Assembly: GCF_014643515.1 (NCBI RefSeq)
Contig: NZ_BMJP01000002.1
Location: 62,001 to 126,000, forward strand
Origin: Sphingomonas prati
GTDB lineage: Bacteria > Pseudomonadota > Alphaproteobacteria > Sphingomonadales > Sphingomonadaceae
Direction: 5' to 3'
DNA length: 64,000 bases
The notes under the pieces were generated by a model. It was not told where the DNA came from and searched no databases. It was given only the letters and a program-made list of their open reading frames with translations. Below, one piece after another: positions 10,198-19,714 of this stretch (positions are counted from its first letter, which is position 1; each line of letters starts with the position of its first letter). The position numbers and the translations under genes were made by a program.

Positions 10198-10255
10198 TGC
10201 ACTGCACAAAATGTCTTGAAAGCGCAGGAAACCCGCGCTATTGGCGCAGTGCAAC
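10198..10255 (+). promoter_or_regulatory. Phasin promoter region with paired TGC-N3-GCA sites
   Basis: Between phaC and the phasin, TGCACTGCACAA (10198-10209) and the inverted, one-mismatch copy GCGCAGTGCAAC (10244-10255) flank a possible sigma70-like promoter, TTGAAA (10216) with TATTGG 17 bp later (weak). In related bacteria PhaR represses phasin genes through such sites until PHA is present. I infer the same here. The arrangement of two inverted sites around a promoter is seen directly; binding is not. Confidence 0.5.
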
Positions 10256-10272
10256 ATAGCAGAGGACCGATC

Positions 10273-11100
10273 ATGGCAAGTCCGATCAAGCCGCGGGTGA
10301 AACGCGCCAAGCCTGCCCCCGCGATCCTCGCCAACCCTGCTATGGCCTCCGCCGCGCCGTCGACGCCCTTCGTGTCCGGCACCGCCACCTTCTCGCCGAA
10401 GCCCGCGGCCGCGGCATCCATCCCCACGCCGCCCGCCGCGGCGCCGATGGTCGATGCCGAAGCGCTGATCGCCGCGACCGAACCCGCCGCCGCCCCTATG
10501 ATCGCGGACCCCGCGCCGATCGTGGCCGCGGAGGCGCACGAAACCCCGGCCCCGCCCGCGACCGACGTCGCCGAGCAGGTCGAGACACAGACCGAGCGGA
10601 CCGTGGAGACCGTCGCCGCTCAAACCCGGGAAACCGTCTCCGCTCTCGCAGAAGGACCGCACATCATGGCAACCGCATTCGACACCACCAAGACCCACGG
10701 CATGATGGGCGACATGTCCTCCAAGGCGAAGGGCGCCATGGAAAAGGGCGTCAAGTTCGCCGAGGACATGACCGAGTTCACCAAGGGCAACGTCCAGGCG
10801 ATCGTCGAGTCGGGCCGCGTTGCCGCCAAGGGCATCGAAGCCATGGCGCATGACGCCACCGAAACTGCCAAGTCGGGTTTCGAACAGGCCCAGAACGCGA
10901 TGAAGTCCTTCACGCAGGTCAAGTCGCCGACCGAGCTGTTCCAGCTCCAGTCCGACTACGCCAAGACCGCGTTCGACCAGCTCGTCGCCAACGCGTCGAA
11001 GGCATCGGAACAGATGATGAAGTTCATGGGCGACGTCGCCCAGCCGCTGTCCAACCGCGTCGCGCTGGCATCGGAAAAGGTGAAGTCGGCCGCTCTCTGA
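10273..11100 (+). CDS. Phasin family protein with Pro/Ala-rich N-terminal extension
   Basis: PHA granule surface protein of 275 aa. Residues 1-130 are low-complexity Pro/Ala-rich with basic patches at the front (KPRVKRAKPAP). The amphipathic helical phasin domain is in the C-terminal half (KGVKFAEDMTEFTKGNVQAIVESGRVAAKG region and QLQSDYAKTAFDQLVANASK). The start is supported by AGAGGA 6-7 bases before ATG 10273. A second in-frame ATG at 10666 has its own AGAAGGA nine bases upstream and would give a compact 144-aa phasin, a normal size for the family. The position right after phaC and the PhaR-like sites support the role. Confidence 0.9.
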   Translation: MASPIKPRVKRAKPAPAILANPAMASAAPSTPFVSGTATFSPKPAAAASIPTPPAAAPMVDAEALIAATEPAAAPMIADPAPIVAAEAHETPAPPATDVAEQVETQTERTVETVAAQTRETVSALAEGPHIMATAFDTTKTHGMMGDMSSKAKGAMEKGVKFAEDMTEFTKGNVQAIVESGRVAAKGIEAMAHDATETAKSGFEQAQNAMKSFTQVKSPTELFQLQSDYAKTAFDQLVANASKASEQMMKFMGDVAQPLSNRVALASEKVKSAAL

Positions 11101-11126
11101 TCGGCTGATCCTTTTTGACTACGCGA

Positions 11127-11160
11127 CGGCCGCTCCCCAATGACGGGGGGCGGCCGTTTC
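11127..11160 (+). terminator. Rho-independent terminator after the phasin
   Basis: CGGCCGCTCCCC (11127-11138) pairs over 12 positions (one G-T) with GGGGGGCGGCCG (11145-11156) around a 6-base loop and is followed by TTT. It ends the phaC-phasin unit. Confidence 0.8.
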
Positions 11161-11255
11161 GCGTTTCGTCTGCGTTCATCGGGGCTTGCTCTCACCCGCC
11201 GCTCTCCCATATTCTGCGGATGCAGAACCCGACGCGTCCACACAGGATTTCGCCC

Positions 11256-11633
11256 ATGATATCCCCCCCGGTCGGCGACGCTGATGCGTCCGCGATCATC
11301 GCCATGGCGAATCGCAAGGACGTCGACAACGACGACGACACCGGCGCCGGCCTCGCCACGCGCACGCTGACCCGCACGAAGAAGCCGTCGCCCTACAAGG
11401 TGCTGATGCTCAACGACGACTATACCCCGATGGAATTCGTCGTCCTTTGCCTGCAACGCTTCTTCCGCATGGGCATGGAAGACGCCACCCGCGTCATGCT
11501 CCACGTCCACCAGCGCGGCGTCGGCGTCTGCGGCATCTTCAGCTACGAAGTCGCCGAAACCAAGGTGAGTCAGGTCACCGACTTCGCCCGCGAAAACCAG
11601 CACCCGCTCCAGTGCACGCTGGAAAAAGCCTGA
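11256..11633 (+). CDS. clpS: ATP-dependent Clp protease adaptor ClpS
   Basis: Adaptor that delivers N-degron substrates to ClpAP. The protein is 125 aa with a flexible acidic N-terminus (NDDDTG area) and the ClpS core: [20 protein letters not shown], then [20 protein letters not shown] and the C-terminal [16 protein letters not shown]. The substrate-pocket residues of the [10 protein letters not shown] motif are intact. AGGA lies 8 bases before ATG 11256; the internal ATG at 11304 (MANRKDV) is an alternative. clpA is not adjacent in this window. Confidence 0.93.
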   Translation: MISPPVGDADASAIIAMANRKDVDNDDDTGAGLATRTLTRTKKPSPYKVLMLNDDYTPMEFVVLCLQRFFRMGMEDATRVMLHVHQRGVGVCGIFSYEVAETKVSQVTDFARENQHPLQCTLEKA

Positions 11634-11671
11634 ACGAGCGACGGCTCTCGCACTGAACGGCCCGAACAGTT

Positions 11672-11763
11672 CCCCGGCGAAGGCCGGGGCCTAGACACAA
11701 CCCCGACGCAGCTAAACGAGCACGCCAGCTCGCCCCACCCGTATCCCGGACTTGATCCGGGAT
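11672..11763. repeat. Two REP-like hairpins in the clpS-murA gap
   Basis: The 314-bp gap between clpS and murA holds CCCCGGC-GAAG-GCCGGGG (11672-11689) and ATCCCGGA-CTTGA-TCCGGGAT (11743-11763). Both are perfect short palindromes of types scattered through sphingomonad genomes; related hairpins occur at 26677 and 52873. A further half motif (CTACGCCGGGGCA) is near 11861. No gene is visible in the gap. Confidence 0.75.
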
Positions 11764-11947
11764 CCGGGGACCCAAGTGACGGGCTCGTGGCTCTCGACCA
11801 ACGGCTTGAGCACCAGCGGCCACGCCCAAACCGCGTCGACCATCCACCTAGGCCCCAGCCTACGCCGGGGCACAACCCACCCCAACACCCAAACACGCGC
11901 CCCTCCCGCCTTGGCGTCACACACAAATCGCGTTAGGCGCTGTCCCT

Positions 11948-13231
11948 ATGGACAGGATCATCATCCGCGGCGGCAACCGCCTTTCGGGCCGCGTGCCCAT
12001 CTCCGGCGCGAAGAACGCCGCGCTCACGCTCATGCCGTGCGCGCTGCTGACCGACGAACCGCTGATGCTGCGCAACCTGCCGCGGCTCGCGGACGTCGAC
12101 GGCTTCGGCCATCTGCTGAACGAACTCGGCGCCTCGACGCAGGTCGCCGGCGCGCGCGGTGCCGAATTCGGCCGCATCATGACGCTCCACGCGCAACGCA
12201 TTGCGTCCACCGTCGCGCCCTACGACATCGTCCGCAAGATGCGCGCCTCGATCCTGGTGCTGGGCCCCCTCCTCGCCCGCGCGGGTGAGGCGACCGTCTC
12301 GCTCCCCGGCGGCTGCGCGATCGGCAACCGTCCGATCGACCTCCACCTCCGCGCGCTCGAGGCGCTCGGCGCGCACATCGAAATCGCCGCCGGCTATGTG
12401 AAGGCGACCGCCCCCGACGGCGGTCTGCGCGGCGGGCAGTATCGCTTCCCCGTCGTCTCGGTCGGCGCCACCGAAAATGTCGTCATGGCTGCGGTCCTGG
12501 CCACCGGCGAAACCGTGATCGACAACGCCGCGCGCGAACCGGAAATTGCCGATCTCTGCCGCTGCCTCGTCGCGATGGGCGCGGAAATCGCCGGCATCGG
12601 CACCGAACGGCTGACCATCCAGGGCAAGCCCCGCCTCCACGGCGCCACGCACGAGGTCATGCCCGACCGCATCGAGGCCGGCAGCTACGCCTGCGCTGCC
12701 GCCATCACCGGCGGCTCGCTCGATCTCGTCGGCGCGCGCAGCGCGGACATGATCGCCATTCTCGACGGCCTGCGCGAAGCCGGCGTCACCGCCACCGAAA
12801 TACCCGACGCGATCCGCATCGAAGCGCCCACCAAGCTGCGCGCGCTCACCATCTCGACCGCCCCCTTCCCCGCCTTCCCCACGGACATGCAGGCGCAGTT
12901 CATGGCCATGCTGGCGCTCGCTGACGGGGCAAGTGTGCTGACCGAATCGATCTTCGAAAACCGCTACATGCACGTCCCTGAACTGGCGCGCATGGGCGCG
13001 GACATCCTGGTCCAAGGCCGCACGGCCATCGTCCGCGGCGTCGACCGCCTCGTCGGTGCCGAAGTCATGGCCACCGACCTGCGCGCCTCGATGAGCCTCA
13101 TCCTCGCCGGCCTCGCCGCCGAAGGCGAAACCCGCGTCCACCGCATCTACCATCTCGACCGCGGCTACGAACGGCTCGAAGACAAGCTGGCCGCCGTCGG
13201 AGCCGAGATCGAGCGCGCCGGCGGGGATTGA
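11948..13231 (+). CDS. murA: UDP-N-acetylglucosamine 1-carboxyvinyltransferase
   Basis: First committed step of peptidoglycan synthesis: transfer of enolpyruvate from PEP to UDP-GlcNAc. The length of 427 aa is normal. The N-terminal [11 protein letters not shown] has the conserved Lys-Asn, and the active-site Cys (about residue 123) lies in [16 protein letters not shown], which keeps the fosfomycin-reactive cysteine. Other family blocks are [25 protein letters not shown] and [11 protein letters not shown]. It stands alone after a repeat-bearing gap and converges on the next, secreted protein gene. Confidence 0.97.
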   Translation: MDRIIIRGGNRLSGRVPISGAKNAALTLMPCALLTDEPLMLRNLPRLADVDGFGHLLNELGASTQVAGARGAEFGRIMTLHAQRIASTVAPYDIVRKMRASILVLGPLLARAGEATVSLPGGCAIGNRPIDLHLRALEALGAHIEIAAGYVKATAPDGGLRGGQYRFPVVSVGATENVVMAAVLATGETVIDNAAREPEIADLCRCLVAMGAEIAGIGTERLTIQGKPRLHGATHEVMPDRIEAGSYACAAAITGGSLDLVGARSADMIAILDGLREAGVTATEIPDAIRIEAPTKLRALTISTAPFPAFPTDMQAQFMAMLALADGASVLTESIFENRYMHVPELARMGADILVQGRTAIVRGVDRLVGAEVMATDLRASMSLILAGLAAEGETRVHRIYHLDRGYERLEDKLAAVGAEIERAGGD

Positions 13232-13240
13232 GGGCGGCGC

Positions 13241-13714
13241 CTACTTGGCCGGTGCCGCCACCCCGGCCGCTTTCATCAGGTCAGCCCAGCCACTTTTGTC
13301 GACGTTCTCACTCAGAGACTGCATCTCGGCACCGACCACCGGATCGCTAATCAGTTGCCGGGCCGCAACGGCGCCCAGCAACTCGAAGCTCGTTTGGAAG
13401 GCACCTGGCCCATCTGCCTTTACCGCATCGATTGCGGCCTGCCGGCAGTCCGACAGGACAAGGCGGTCCATCAATTTCCCGATAGCGCGATTATAGCCCT
13501 GACGCTCGGCCACCGTGATTTTCGACATGGACGCGACCACCGGCCCGGCAGAAAAAGCCGCAAATATCCATTTCACGAGCGAAGCCTTGTCGGTATCCGT
13601 CGTGGCCTTCACCAGACACTTACCAAAATCATCGCTATAGACGCTGGCACCGGCAGGCGCCGCCAACGACAACATAATAAAAAACGCAAGACCCGTTCTC
13701 TGTCTTACTGACAT
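13241..13714 (-). CDS. Secreted hypothetical protein
   Basis: A 157-aa protein I do not recognise. Residues 1-23 form a clear signal peptide (basic MSVRQR, hydrophobic FFIMLSLAA, AGA-S cleavage). The mature part is helical with two cysteines (FGKCLVKATT and LSDCRQAAID), possibly one disulfide, and ends in an Ala/Pro/Lys tail. Base composition around it is somewhat less GC-rich than in its neighbours. It lies 72 bp downstream of the DUF445 gene on the same strand. A periplasmic role is all the sequence supports. Confidence 0.7.
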   Translation of the reverse strand: MSVRQRTGLAFFIMLSLAAPAGASVYSDDFGKCLVKATTDTDKASLVKWIFAAFSAGPVVASMSKITVAERQGYNRAIGKLMDRLVLSDCRQAAIDAVKADGPGAFQTSFELLGAVAARQLISDPVVGAEMQSLSENVDKSGWADLMKAAGVAAPAK

Positions 13715-13786
13715 CCTTAAACTCCCCCTTCAGTCGAAACTCATCTATTCGGCTGCCTTCCGGGATCATAGCGGGAGAGTACGTCT

Positions 13787-15040
13787 TTAACCAACCGCCC
13801 TGTCGATCAAATGGATCAACACCCCCACCAAACCGCCAACCACAGTCCCATTCACCCGAATATACTGCAGATCGCGCCCCACCGCATTCTCCAACCGACC
13901 GGTGATCGTCCGCGCATCCCACCCGCGGATCGTCTCCGACACCAGCGTGACGATCTGATCCCCATAAGTCGCGACCGCGCCCACCACCGCACGCCGCACA
14001 AAACTGTTGATCGTCTTCGCCAGCCGCGCGTCCTGCTGCAACGTCCCACCAAGCTGGCGCAGCATCTCGCCTAGCTTGCCGGCCAGTGCCGCCTGCGGAT
14101 CGCGCACCGCGCGAAGCATGCCGGCTCGCGCACTCTCCCACAGTCCGTCGATCCACAGCGCGATCGCCGGGTTGTCGAGCAGCTCGTCGCGGATCCGGTC
14201 GACCCGCGCCTGCATGTCCGGGTCGCGCTGCAGGTCGTAGGCCAGCTGCGCCAGCCCCTCCTCCGCCTTGATCCGCAGCGGATGGTCCGGGTCCGTCGCC
14301 ATGTCGTCGAGCAGCTTGTACAGCCCGTCGATCACCGCCTGCCCGATCCGCTCGTCCAGCCCCGTCCAGCGCAGGATCGACCCCGACCGCTGGCTGACCA
14401 TCGCGCGCACCGTGGCCTCGTTGCGCAGCAGCACCTTGCTGCCCCACTGGATCAGCGCGTCCATCACCGGCAGATGCCGCTTGTTCTGCATGGCCGCCGC
14501 GATCGCCTGCCCGATCAGCGGCGCGGCGTTCAGCGCGCGCAGCCGACCCGCGATCGCACCCTTAACCATCCCGCCCAGCCGGTCCTGATCGAGCGACTCG
14601 AGCACGTTCGCCGCCAGTCGCGATGCGCCGGCACGCAACCGCCCGCCCTCGGTCGGCGTCGCCAGGAAACGGCCCGCGGCGTTCGCAACGTCCATCCGCC
14701 GCATCCGCCGCGCCACCACCCGCGGTGTCAGGAAATTGTCCTTCAGAAACGACGCCAGCGTCGCGCCGATCCGGTCCTTGTTGCGCGGGATGATCGCGGT
14801 ATGCGGGATCGGCAGCCCCAGCGGATGGCGGAACAGCGCGGTCACCGCGAACCAGTCGGCCAGCCCGCCGACCATCGCCGCTTCCGCAAAAGCGCGGACG
14901 AAGCCCCACCCCGAATGGCGCGGCTCCATGAAGCGCGACAGCACGTAGAGCGCCGCCATCACCACCAGCAGCCCGGTCGCGACGATCCGCATGGTACGCG
15001 GGCCACCATTGGCGGGCGCGGCGAGGGAAGAGGGCATCAT
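13787..15040 (-). CDS. DUF445 domain-containing membrane protein
   Basis: A 417-aa member of the DUF445 (YjiN-like) family of unknown function. The N-terminal hydrophobic helix (residues 18-36) is followed by the family block GLADWFAVTALFRHPLGLPIPHTAI with its conserved Trp and His, then KDRIGATLASFLKDNF. A long helical body follows, and a hydrophobic C-terminal segment near TVVGGLVGVLIHLIDRA. Topology suggests an inner-membrane protein with a large soluble helical region. Start codons at 15040, 15037 and at MRIVATG are all possible; no strong ribosome binding site decides. Confidence 0.87.
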   Translation of the reverse strand: MMPSSLAAPANGGPRTMRIVATGLLVVMAALYVLSRFMEPRHSGWGFVRAFAEAAMVGGLADWFAVTALFRHPLGLPIPHTAIIPRNKDRIGATLASFLKDNFLTPRVVARRMRRMDVANAAGRFLATPTEGGRLRAGASRLAANVLESLDQDRLGGMVKGAIAGRLRALNAAPLIGQAIAAAMQNKRHLPVMDALIQWGSKVLLRNEATVRAMVSQRSGSILRWTGLDERIGQAVIDGLYKLLDDMATDPDHPLRIKAEEGLAQLAYDLQRDPDMQARVDRIRDELLDNPAIALWIDGLWESARAGMLRAVRDPQAALAGKLGEMLRQLGGTLQQDARLAKTINSFVRRAVVGAVATYGDQIVTLVSETIRGWDARTITGRLENAVGRDLQYIRVNGTVVGGLVGVLIHLIDRAVG

Positions 15041-15213
15041 CCCGCTAGAATGACCGCAACCCCGGATGGTTCAATCCCGTTTCGGCAGACGGAGGCGTAG
15101 CTCCCCGCCCCCGCTTGTTCCGAGCGCAGTCACAAGACCCATTCAAAGGAAGCCCGAACGCCTTCAACACCCCGTCACGACGCTCGACGAACACCGAGAA
15201 CCAACCCCCGACT

Positions 15214-15277
15214 GCCGTTCGGTTCGAGCCTGTCGAGAACTCCGCGTTGCGTTCTCGACCGGCCCGAACCAAACGGC
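15214..15277. repeat. Dispersed inverted repeat (TTCGAGCCTGTCGAGAAC type)
   Basis: GCCGTTCGGTTCGAGCC..GTCGAGAAC is mirrored across a 10-base spacer by GTTCTCGAC..CGAACCAAACGGC, giving a 64-bp hairpin element. The same family occurs at 30690-30817. It lies in the 305-bp gap between the DUF445 gene and the RND transporter, which otherwise shows no gene. Confidence 0.8.
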
Positions 15278-15345
15278 GTGAGGGAAGCACCTACCGATAA
15301 CGCTAAGTGCCGCCCTCGCCCCTTAAGCAAGCGCACCCCACACCC

Positions 15346-18300
15346 TCACTCCGCAGGCTGCGTCACGCCGCTGCCGCCGCCCTTCGCCTCGCCCCCGTTC
15401 GTCAGCGTCCGGCGAAGGAACGGGCCCACCCGGCGTTCGAAGCCATCGGCCAGACTGAACCCTGCCGGCACGATCAGCAGCGTCAGCAGCGTCGACGCGA
15501 TCAGGCCGCCGATCACGACAACGGCCATTGGCTGATTGAAGCTGCCGTCGCCGCCGATCGACAGTGCGATCGGGATCATGCCGGCGACCATCGCCACCGT
15601 CGTCATCACGATCGGCTGCGCACGCTTGTGCCCTGCCTCCAGGATCGCCTCATACTTCGGCACGCCGCGGTCCATCTCCTCGATCGTGAAATCGATCAGC
15701 AGGATCGAGTTCTTCGCGACGATCCCCAGCAGCATCAGCAACCCGATATACACCGGCAGCGAAACCGGCATGCCGGCGATGTGCAGCGCGATCAGCCCGC
15801 CCAGCGGCGCGAGCAGGAAGGACCCCAGGTTCACGAACGGCGGCACCACCCGCTTGTACAGCAGGATCAGCACCGCCAGCACGAGCAGGACGCCGGCGAA
15901 CACCGCGGTGATGAAGTTGCTGATCATCTCCTCCTGCGACTTGCTCTGCCCCGACGTCACATATTCGACGCCCGCCGGCAGGTTCTTCATCGCCGGCAAC
16001 GCCAGGATCTTGGCACGCTCCTCCCCGTCAATCGCGCCCGGCGCCAGGTCGGCCCCGATCAGCAGGCGGCGCACCTGGTTCAGGCGCCGGACCTGCGACG
16101 GCCCCTCGCCGAACCCGATGTCAGCCACCACCGACAGCGGCACCGATCCGCCGGCCGTGGTGGGCACGGGCAGGTTGCGGATCGTCGACAGGTTGCGACG
16201 CGATCCCTCGTCGATCGCCACGCGGATCGGGATCTGCCGATCGCTCAGCGAGAATTTCGCGACATTCTGGTCGATATCGCCCAGCGTCGCGATGCGGATC
16301 GCGGTCGACAGCGCCTGCGTCGTGACGCCCATGTCGGCGGCCAGATCGATTCGCGGACGGATCACGATCTCCGGCCGCGGCAGGTCGCCTTCGGTTCGCG
16401 GTGCACGGATCTTGGGCAGCCTGGCCATCTGATCGACCACCGTCTGCGCCGCGGCGTCCAGCTTCACTGGATCGTCGCTCGCCAGAACGATCGCGATGTC
16501 ACGCCCGCCGCCGCCGTTCTGCGCCTGGAAATTGATCCGCGCGTCTGCAATGCGGTTCATCTGCGGCTGCAACTCGCGTTCGAACTCGGTGCTGGTCCGC
16601 TTCCGATCCTTGCGCAGCGTGATCAGCACACGCGCCGTGCCGACCTGCACCGTGGTGTAGGCGGACTGCACCTCCGGCTGGGCGTCGAGCAAGCGCGCCG
16701 CGCGGTCGGCCACCGCCTCGGTCTGCTGCAACGTCGATCCGGGGACCAGCTGGATGCGCAACTGGCTGTAGTCCGTGTCGCCGACCGGGAAGAATGTCTG
16801 CGGCAGCGTCGCGAACGAAATGATCGTGGCGATGAACGCCAGCAGGCCGAACCCCATCGTCCACCAGCGATGGTCACGGAGCCAGGCGAACCGCCGCCCG
16901 ATGCCGCCACGGGCACGCGCCGCATCGGCCGAGCTACGGTCCAGCGTCCAGCGCAGCACCGACTGGTACATCAGCATCACCCGGCCGCCGCCATGGTCTC
17001 GCTCACCGTGCGGGCGCAGGAAATACGCCGCGATCATCGGCGTGATCAGCCGCGCGACCGCAAGGCTCATCAGCACCGCGACGACGACCGTGAACCCGAA
17101 ATTCTTGAAGAACTGCCCGGCAATCCCCGGCATCACGCTGACCGGGAAGAACACCGCCACGATCGAGAATGTCGTCGCGACCACCGCCAACCCGATCTCG
17201 TCCGCCGCGTCGATCGAGGCTTGCCACACGGATTTGCCCATCCGGATATGCCGCACGATATTCTCGATCTCGACGATCGCATCGTCGACCAGCACACCCG
17301 CCACCAGGCTGAGCGCGAGCAGCGTCATGCTGTTCAGCGTGAACCCGATCAGGTCCATCGCCCAGAATGTCGGGATCGCCGACAGCGGGATCGCCAGCGC
17401 GGAAATGACCGTCGCACGCCAGTCGCGCAGGAACAGGAACACCACGATGACGGCCAGCACCGCACCCAGGATCATCGCCTCGATCGCGGACTCGTACTGC
17501 GCCTCGGTATAGTCGACGCTGGTATAGAGCTGCTGGAACCGCACACCGGGGTTCTCCTTGCGCAGCGTCTCGATCGCCTTTTGCGTCTCGTGATACACGG
17601 TGACGTCGGAGAAGCCCTTGGCCTTGTACAGGTCGAAACTCACGACCTCGCGCCCGTTCATCCGCGCCAGCCGGCGCTGTTCCGCATAGCCGTCCTCGAC
17701 CCGCGCGATATCGGCGAGCTTCACCGCGCGACCGTTCCCGACCGAAATCTGCTTCTGACCCAGCGCATAGGCGTCCGCCGCATTGCCCAAGATGCGGACC
17801 GACTGCTCCGCGCCCGCAATCTCCGCGCGCCCGCCGGCTGCGTTCAGGTTGGTCGATCGCAGCTGCGCGTTGATCTGGTTGGCGGTGACCCCCTGCGCCT
17901 GCATCCGCGCGGGGTCGAGGATCACGCGGATCTCGCGCGTCACGCCGCCTTCGCGCTCGACCGACGCCACGCCCGATACGGCGAGCAACCGTTTGGTCAC
18001 CTGGTTGTCGACGAACCAGCTCAGCTGTTCCAGCGTCATGTCGGTCGCGGCGACCGAATAGGACACGATCGCATCGCCATCGATGTCGATCCGCGTCACC
18101 TGCGGCTCCTGGATCCCTTCGGGCAGGTCGCTGCGCACCCGCTGCACCGCCTCGCGCACGTCGGTGACCGCGCGATCGATCGGCGTGCCGAGCACGAACT
18201 GGACGAAGGTCTGCGAACTGCCTTCGGTCACGGTCGACTGGATCTCGTCGATCCCGTTGATGCCGCGAACCGCCGCCTCGATCCGCTGCGTGACTTGCGT

Positions 18301-18483
18301 TTCCATCTCGCTGGGCGCGGCGCCCGGCTGCGACACGATGATGTTCGCGCCCGGAAACGCGATGTCCGGCTGCTGGTTCACGTCCATCCGCATGAACGAG
18401 ATGATGCCCGCCAGCGTCAGCGCCGCGAACAGCACCAGCGCGGGTATGGGGTTGCGGATCGACCAGGCGGAGATGTTACGCAT
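15346..18483 (-). CDS. RND efflux transporter permease (AcrB/HAE1-type)
   Basis: Inner-membrane proton-driven pump of 1045 aa, the full family length. The N-terminal helix (NPIPALVLFAALTLAG) is followed by a large periplasmic loop, the helix cluster with the proton-relay Asp pair in VAGVLVDDAIVEIENI, GATLPQTFFPVGD-like start of the second half, and a second periplasmic loop. The last helix set includes GIVAKNSILLIDF. It is 10 bp downstream of its membrane fusion partner. No outer-membrane channel gene is nearby, so it probably uses a shared TolC-type protein. Substrates cannot be told from sequence. Confidence 0.94.
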   Translation of the reverse strand: MRNISAWSIRNPIPALVLFAALTLAGIISFMRMDVNQQPDIAFPGANIIVSQPGAAPSEMETQVTQRIEAAVRGINGIDEIQSTVTEGSSQTFVQFVLGTPIDRAVTDVREAVQRVRSDLPEGIQEPQVTRIDIDGDAIVSYSVAATDMTLEQLSWFVDNQVTKRLLAVSGVASVEREGGVTREIRVILDPARMQAQGVTANQINAQLRSTNLNAAGGRAEIAGAEQSVRILGNAADAYALGQKQISVGNGRAVKLADIARVEDGYAEQRRLARMNGREVVSFDLYKAKGFSDVTVYHETQKAIETLRKENPGVRFQQLYTSVDYTEAQYESAIEAMILGAVLAVIVVFLFLRDWRATVISALAIPLSAIPTFWAMDLIGFTLNSMTLLALSLVAGVLVDDAIVEIENIVRHIRMGKSVWQASIDAADEIGLAVVATTFSIVAVFFPVSVMPGIAGQFFKNFGFTVVVAVLMSLAVARLITPMIAAYFLRPHGERDHGGGRVMLMYQSVLRWTLDRSSADAARARGGIGRRFAWLRDHRWWTMGFGLLAFIATIISFATLPQTFFPVGDTDYSQLRIQLVPGSTLQQTEAVADRAARLLDAQPEVQSAYTTVQVGTARVLITLRKDRKRTSTEFERELQPQMNRIADARINFQAQNGGGGRDIAIVLASDDPVKLDAAAQTVVDQMARLPKIRAPRTEGDLPRPEIVIRPRIDLAADMGVTTQALSTAIRIATLGDIDQNVAKFSLSDRQIPIRVAIDEGSRRNLSTIRNLPVPTTAGGSVPLSVVADIGFGEGPSQVRRLNQVRRLLIGADLAPGAIDGEERAKILALPAMKNLPAGVEYVTSGQSKSQEEMISNFITAVFAGVLLVLAVLILLYKRVVPPFVNLGSFLLAPLGGLIALHIAGMPVSLPVYIGLLMLLGIVAKNSILLIDFTIEEMDRGVPKYEAILEAGHKRAQPIVMTTVAMVAGMIPIALSIGGDGSFNQPMAVVVIGGLIASTLLTLLIVPAGFSLADGFERRVGPFLRRTLTNGGEAKGGGSGVTQPAE

Positions 18484-18493
18484 GCGCGGTCCT

Positions 18494-19714
18494 TCAGCGT
18501 GCCGACGCGGCGGCGGCGGCGGCCGCGGCGGAACGCCGTTCGGGGATCACCTTGTCGCCGGGGTTCAGGAACGCGCCGGCCGACACCACGACCTGCTCGG
18601 TGCCGTTCAAGCCCGATGCGATCGAAACGCCGCCGTCGGTCACCTCGCCCACCGTCACGACGCGGCGCACCACCACATTGTCCGGCCCGATGATGTAGAC
18701 GAAATTGGTCTTGCCGTCGGCCAGCACCGCCGACTGCGGCAGCAACGGCTGGTCGACCGACCCGCTGGTGATCACCACGCTGGCGAACCCGCCCGGGCGC
18801 AGTGCGGGATCATATGGGAGGGCAATCCGCACCAGCCCCTGACGCGATGTCGGGTCGATGATCGGCGACAATTGCCAGATCCGGCCGTTGAACGTCCGCG
18901 TGCCGCCCACCGGCGTCACCTGCGCCGGACGACCGACCGACAGGCTGGTCAGGTCCTGCTCCGCCAGCCGCGCCTGCAATTCCAGCTCCCCTTCGCGCGC
19001 GATGCGGAACAGCGGGGTCCCGCCACCGCCGCTCACGATCTGCCCGGCTTCGACCGACCGCGCCAGCACCAGCCCCGAGGCCGGCGCGCGCACGTCCAGC
19101 CGCCCGATCAGCGCCTGCGATTCGTTCAACTGCGCCCGCGCGACCGCGACCCGCGCCACCGCCGCGTCGCGCGTCGCGATCCGGCTGTCCAGGTCCGCCT
19201 TCGATACGAAACCGCGCCCGACCAAGCTGCGCGCGCGGTCCAGGTTGGACTGCGCCAGCGCGGCATCTGCCTGCGCCACGGTGATCGAAGCGCGCAACTG
19301 CGCCGCCTGCTGCGTCTGGACGGAACGGTCGATCACGACCAGCGTCTGACCAGCCTTCACCCACTGGCCCTGCTCGGCCAGCACCGCGGTCACCCGCCCG
19401 CCTTCGCCCGCCACGCCGACCGGCATGTCGCGCCGGGCGGCCAGCGTGCCGGTGGCCGAGATGGTCGAGGAGGACGCGCTGCGGCCGGGCACGATGACCG
19501 TCACGCGCTGCGCCGTACCCTTGCCGGTCGCGGCCGTCGCCTGGGTCGCGGCGGCCGTCTTGCTGGCACCGCTCTTCATGAAGAACAGCGCGGCACCCAC
19601 TGCCACGACGATCAGCACGATCCCAATCACCAACCAGCGTCGGCTGCGGGGACGGGCATCCGCCGCATCGGCCATCGCGAACGATCGGTCGGTGTCGGGG
19701 GACTGCATCTTCAT
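18494..19714 (-). CDS. RND efflux periplasmic adaptor (membrane fusion protein)
   Basis: A 406-aa adaptor that links the RND pump to an outer-membrane channel. A single N-terminal membrane helix (WLVIGIVLIVVAVGAALFF) anchors it. Then come the biotinyl-lipoyl halves (GEGGRVTAVLAEQGQWVKAGQ; DVRAPASGLVLARSVEAGQIV) flanking an alpha-hairpin, the beta-barrel, and a membrane-proximal domain near FVYIIGPDNVVVRRVVTVG. An alanine-rich C-terminal tail is present. It is first in the two-gene operon and divergent from the SIMPL gene across 225 bp; I see no regulator gene nearby. Confidence 0.93.
   Translation of the reverse strand: MKMQSPDTDRSFAMADAADARPRSRRWLVIGIVLIVVAVGAALFFMKSGASKTAAATQATAATGKGTAQRVTVIVPGRSASSSTISATGTLAARRDMPVGVAGEGGRVTAVLAEQGQWVKAGQTLVVIDRSVQTQQAAQLRASITVAQADAALAQSNLDRARSLVGRGFVSKADLDSRIATRDAAVARVAVARAQLNESQALIGRLDVRAPASGLVLARSVEAGQIVSGGGGTPLFRIAREGELELQARLAEQDLTSLSVGRPAQVTPVGGTRTFNGRIWQLSPIIDPTSRQGLVRIALPYDPALRPGGFASVVITSGSVDQPLLPQSAVLADGKTNFVYIIGPDNVVVRRVVTVGEVTDGGVSIASGLNGTEQVVVSAGAFLNPGDKVIPERRSAAAAAAAASAR

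Noticed and set aside
8319-10427. A 702-codon open frame on the - strand across phaC
   Set aside because: Shadow of phaC; no start signal, no homology.
15307-18693. A 1128-codon open frame on the + strand across the RND permease
   Set aside because: It is the antisense shadow of the RND gene: composition is Arg/His/Asp-rich with no domain, as expected opposite high-GC codons.
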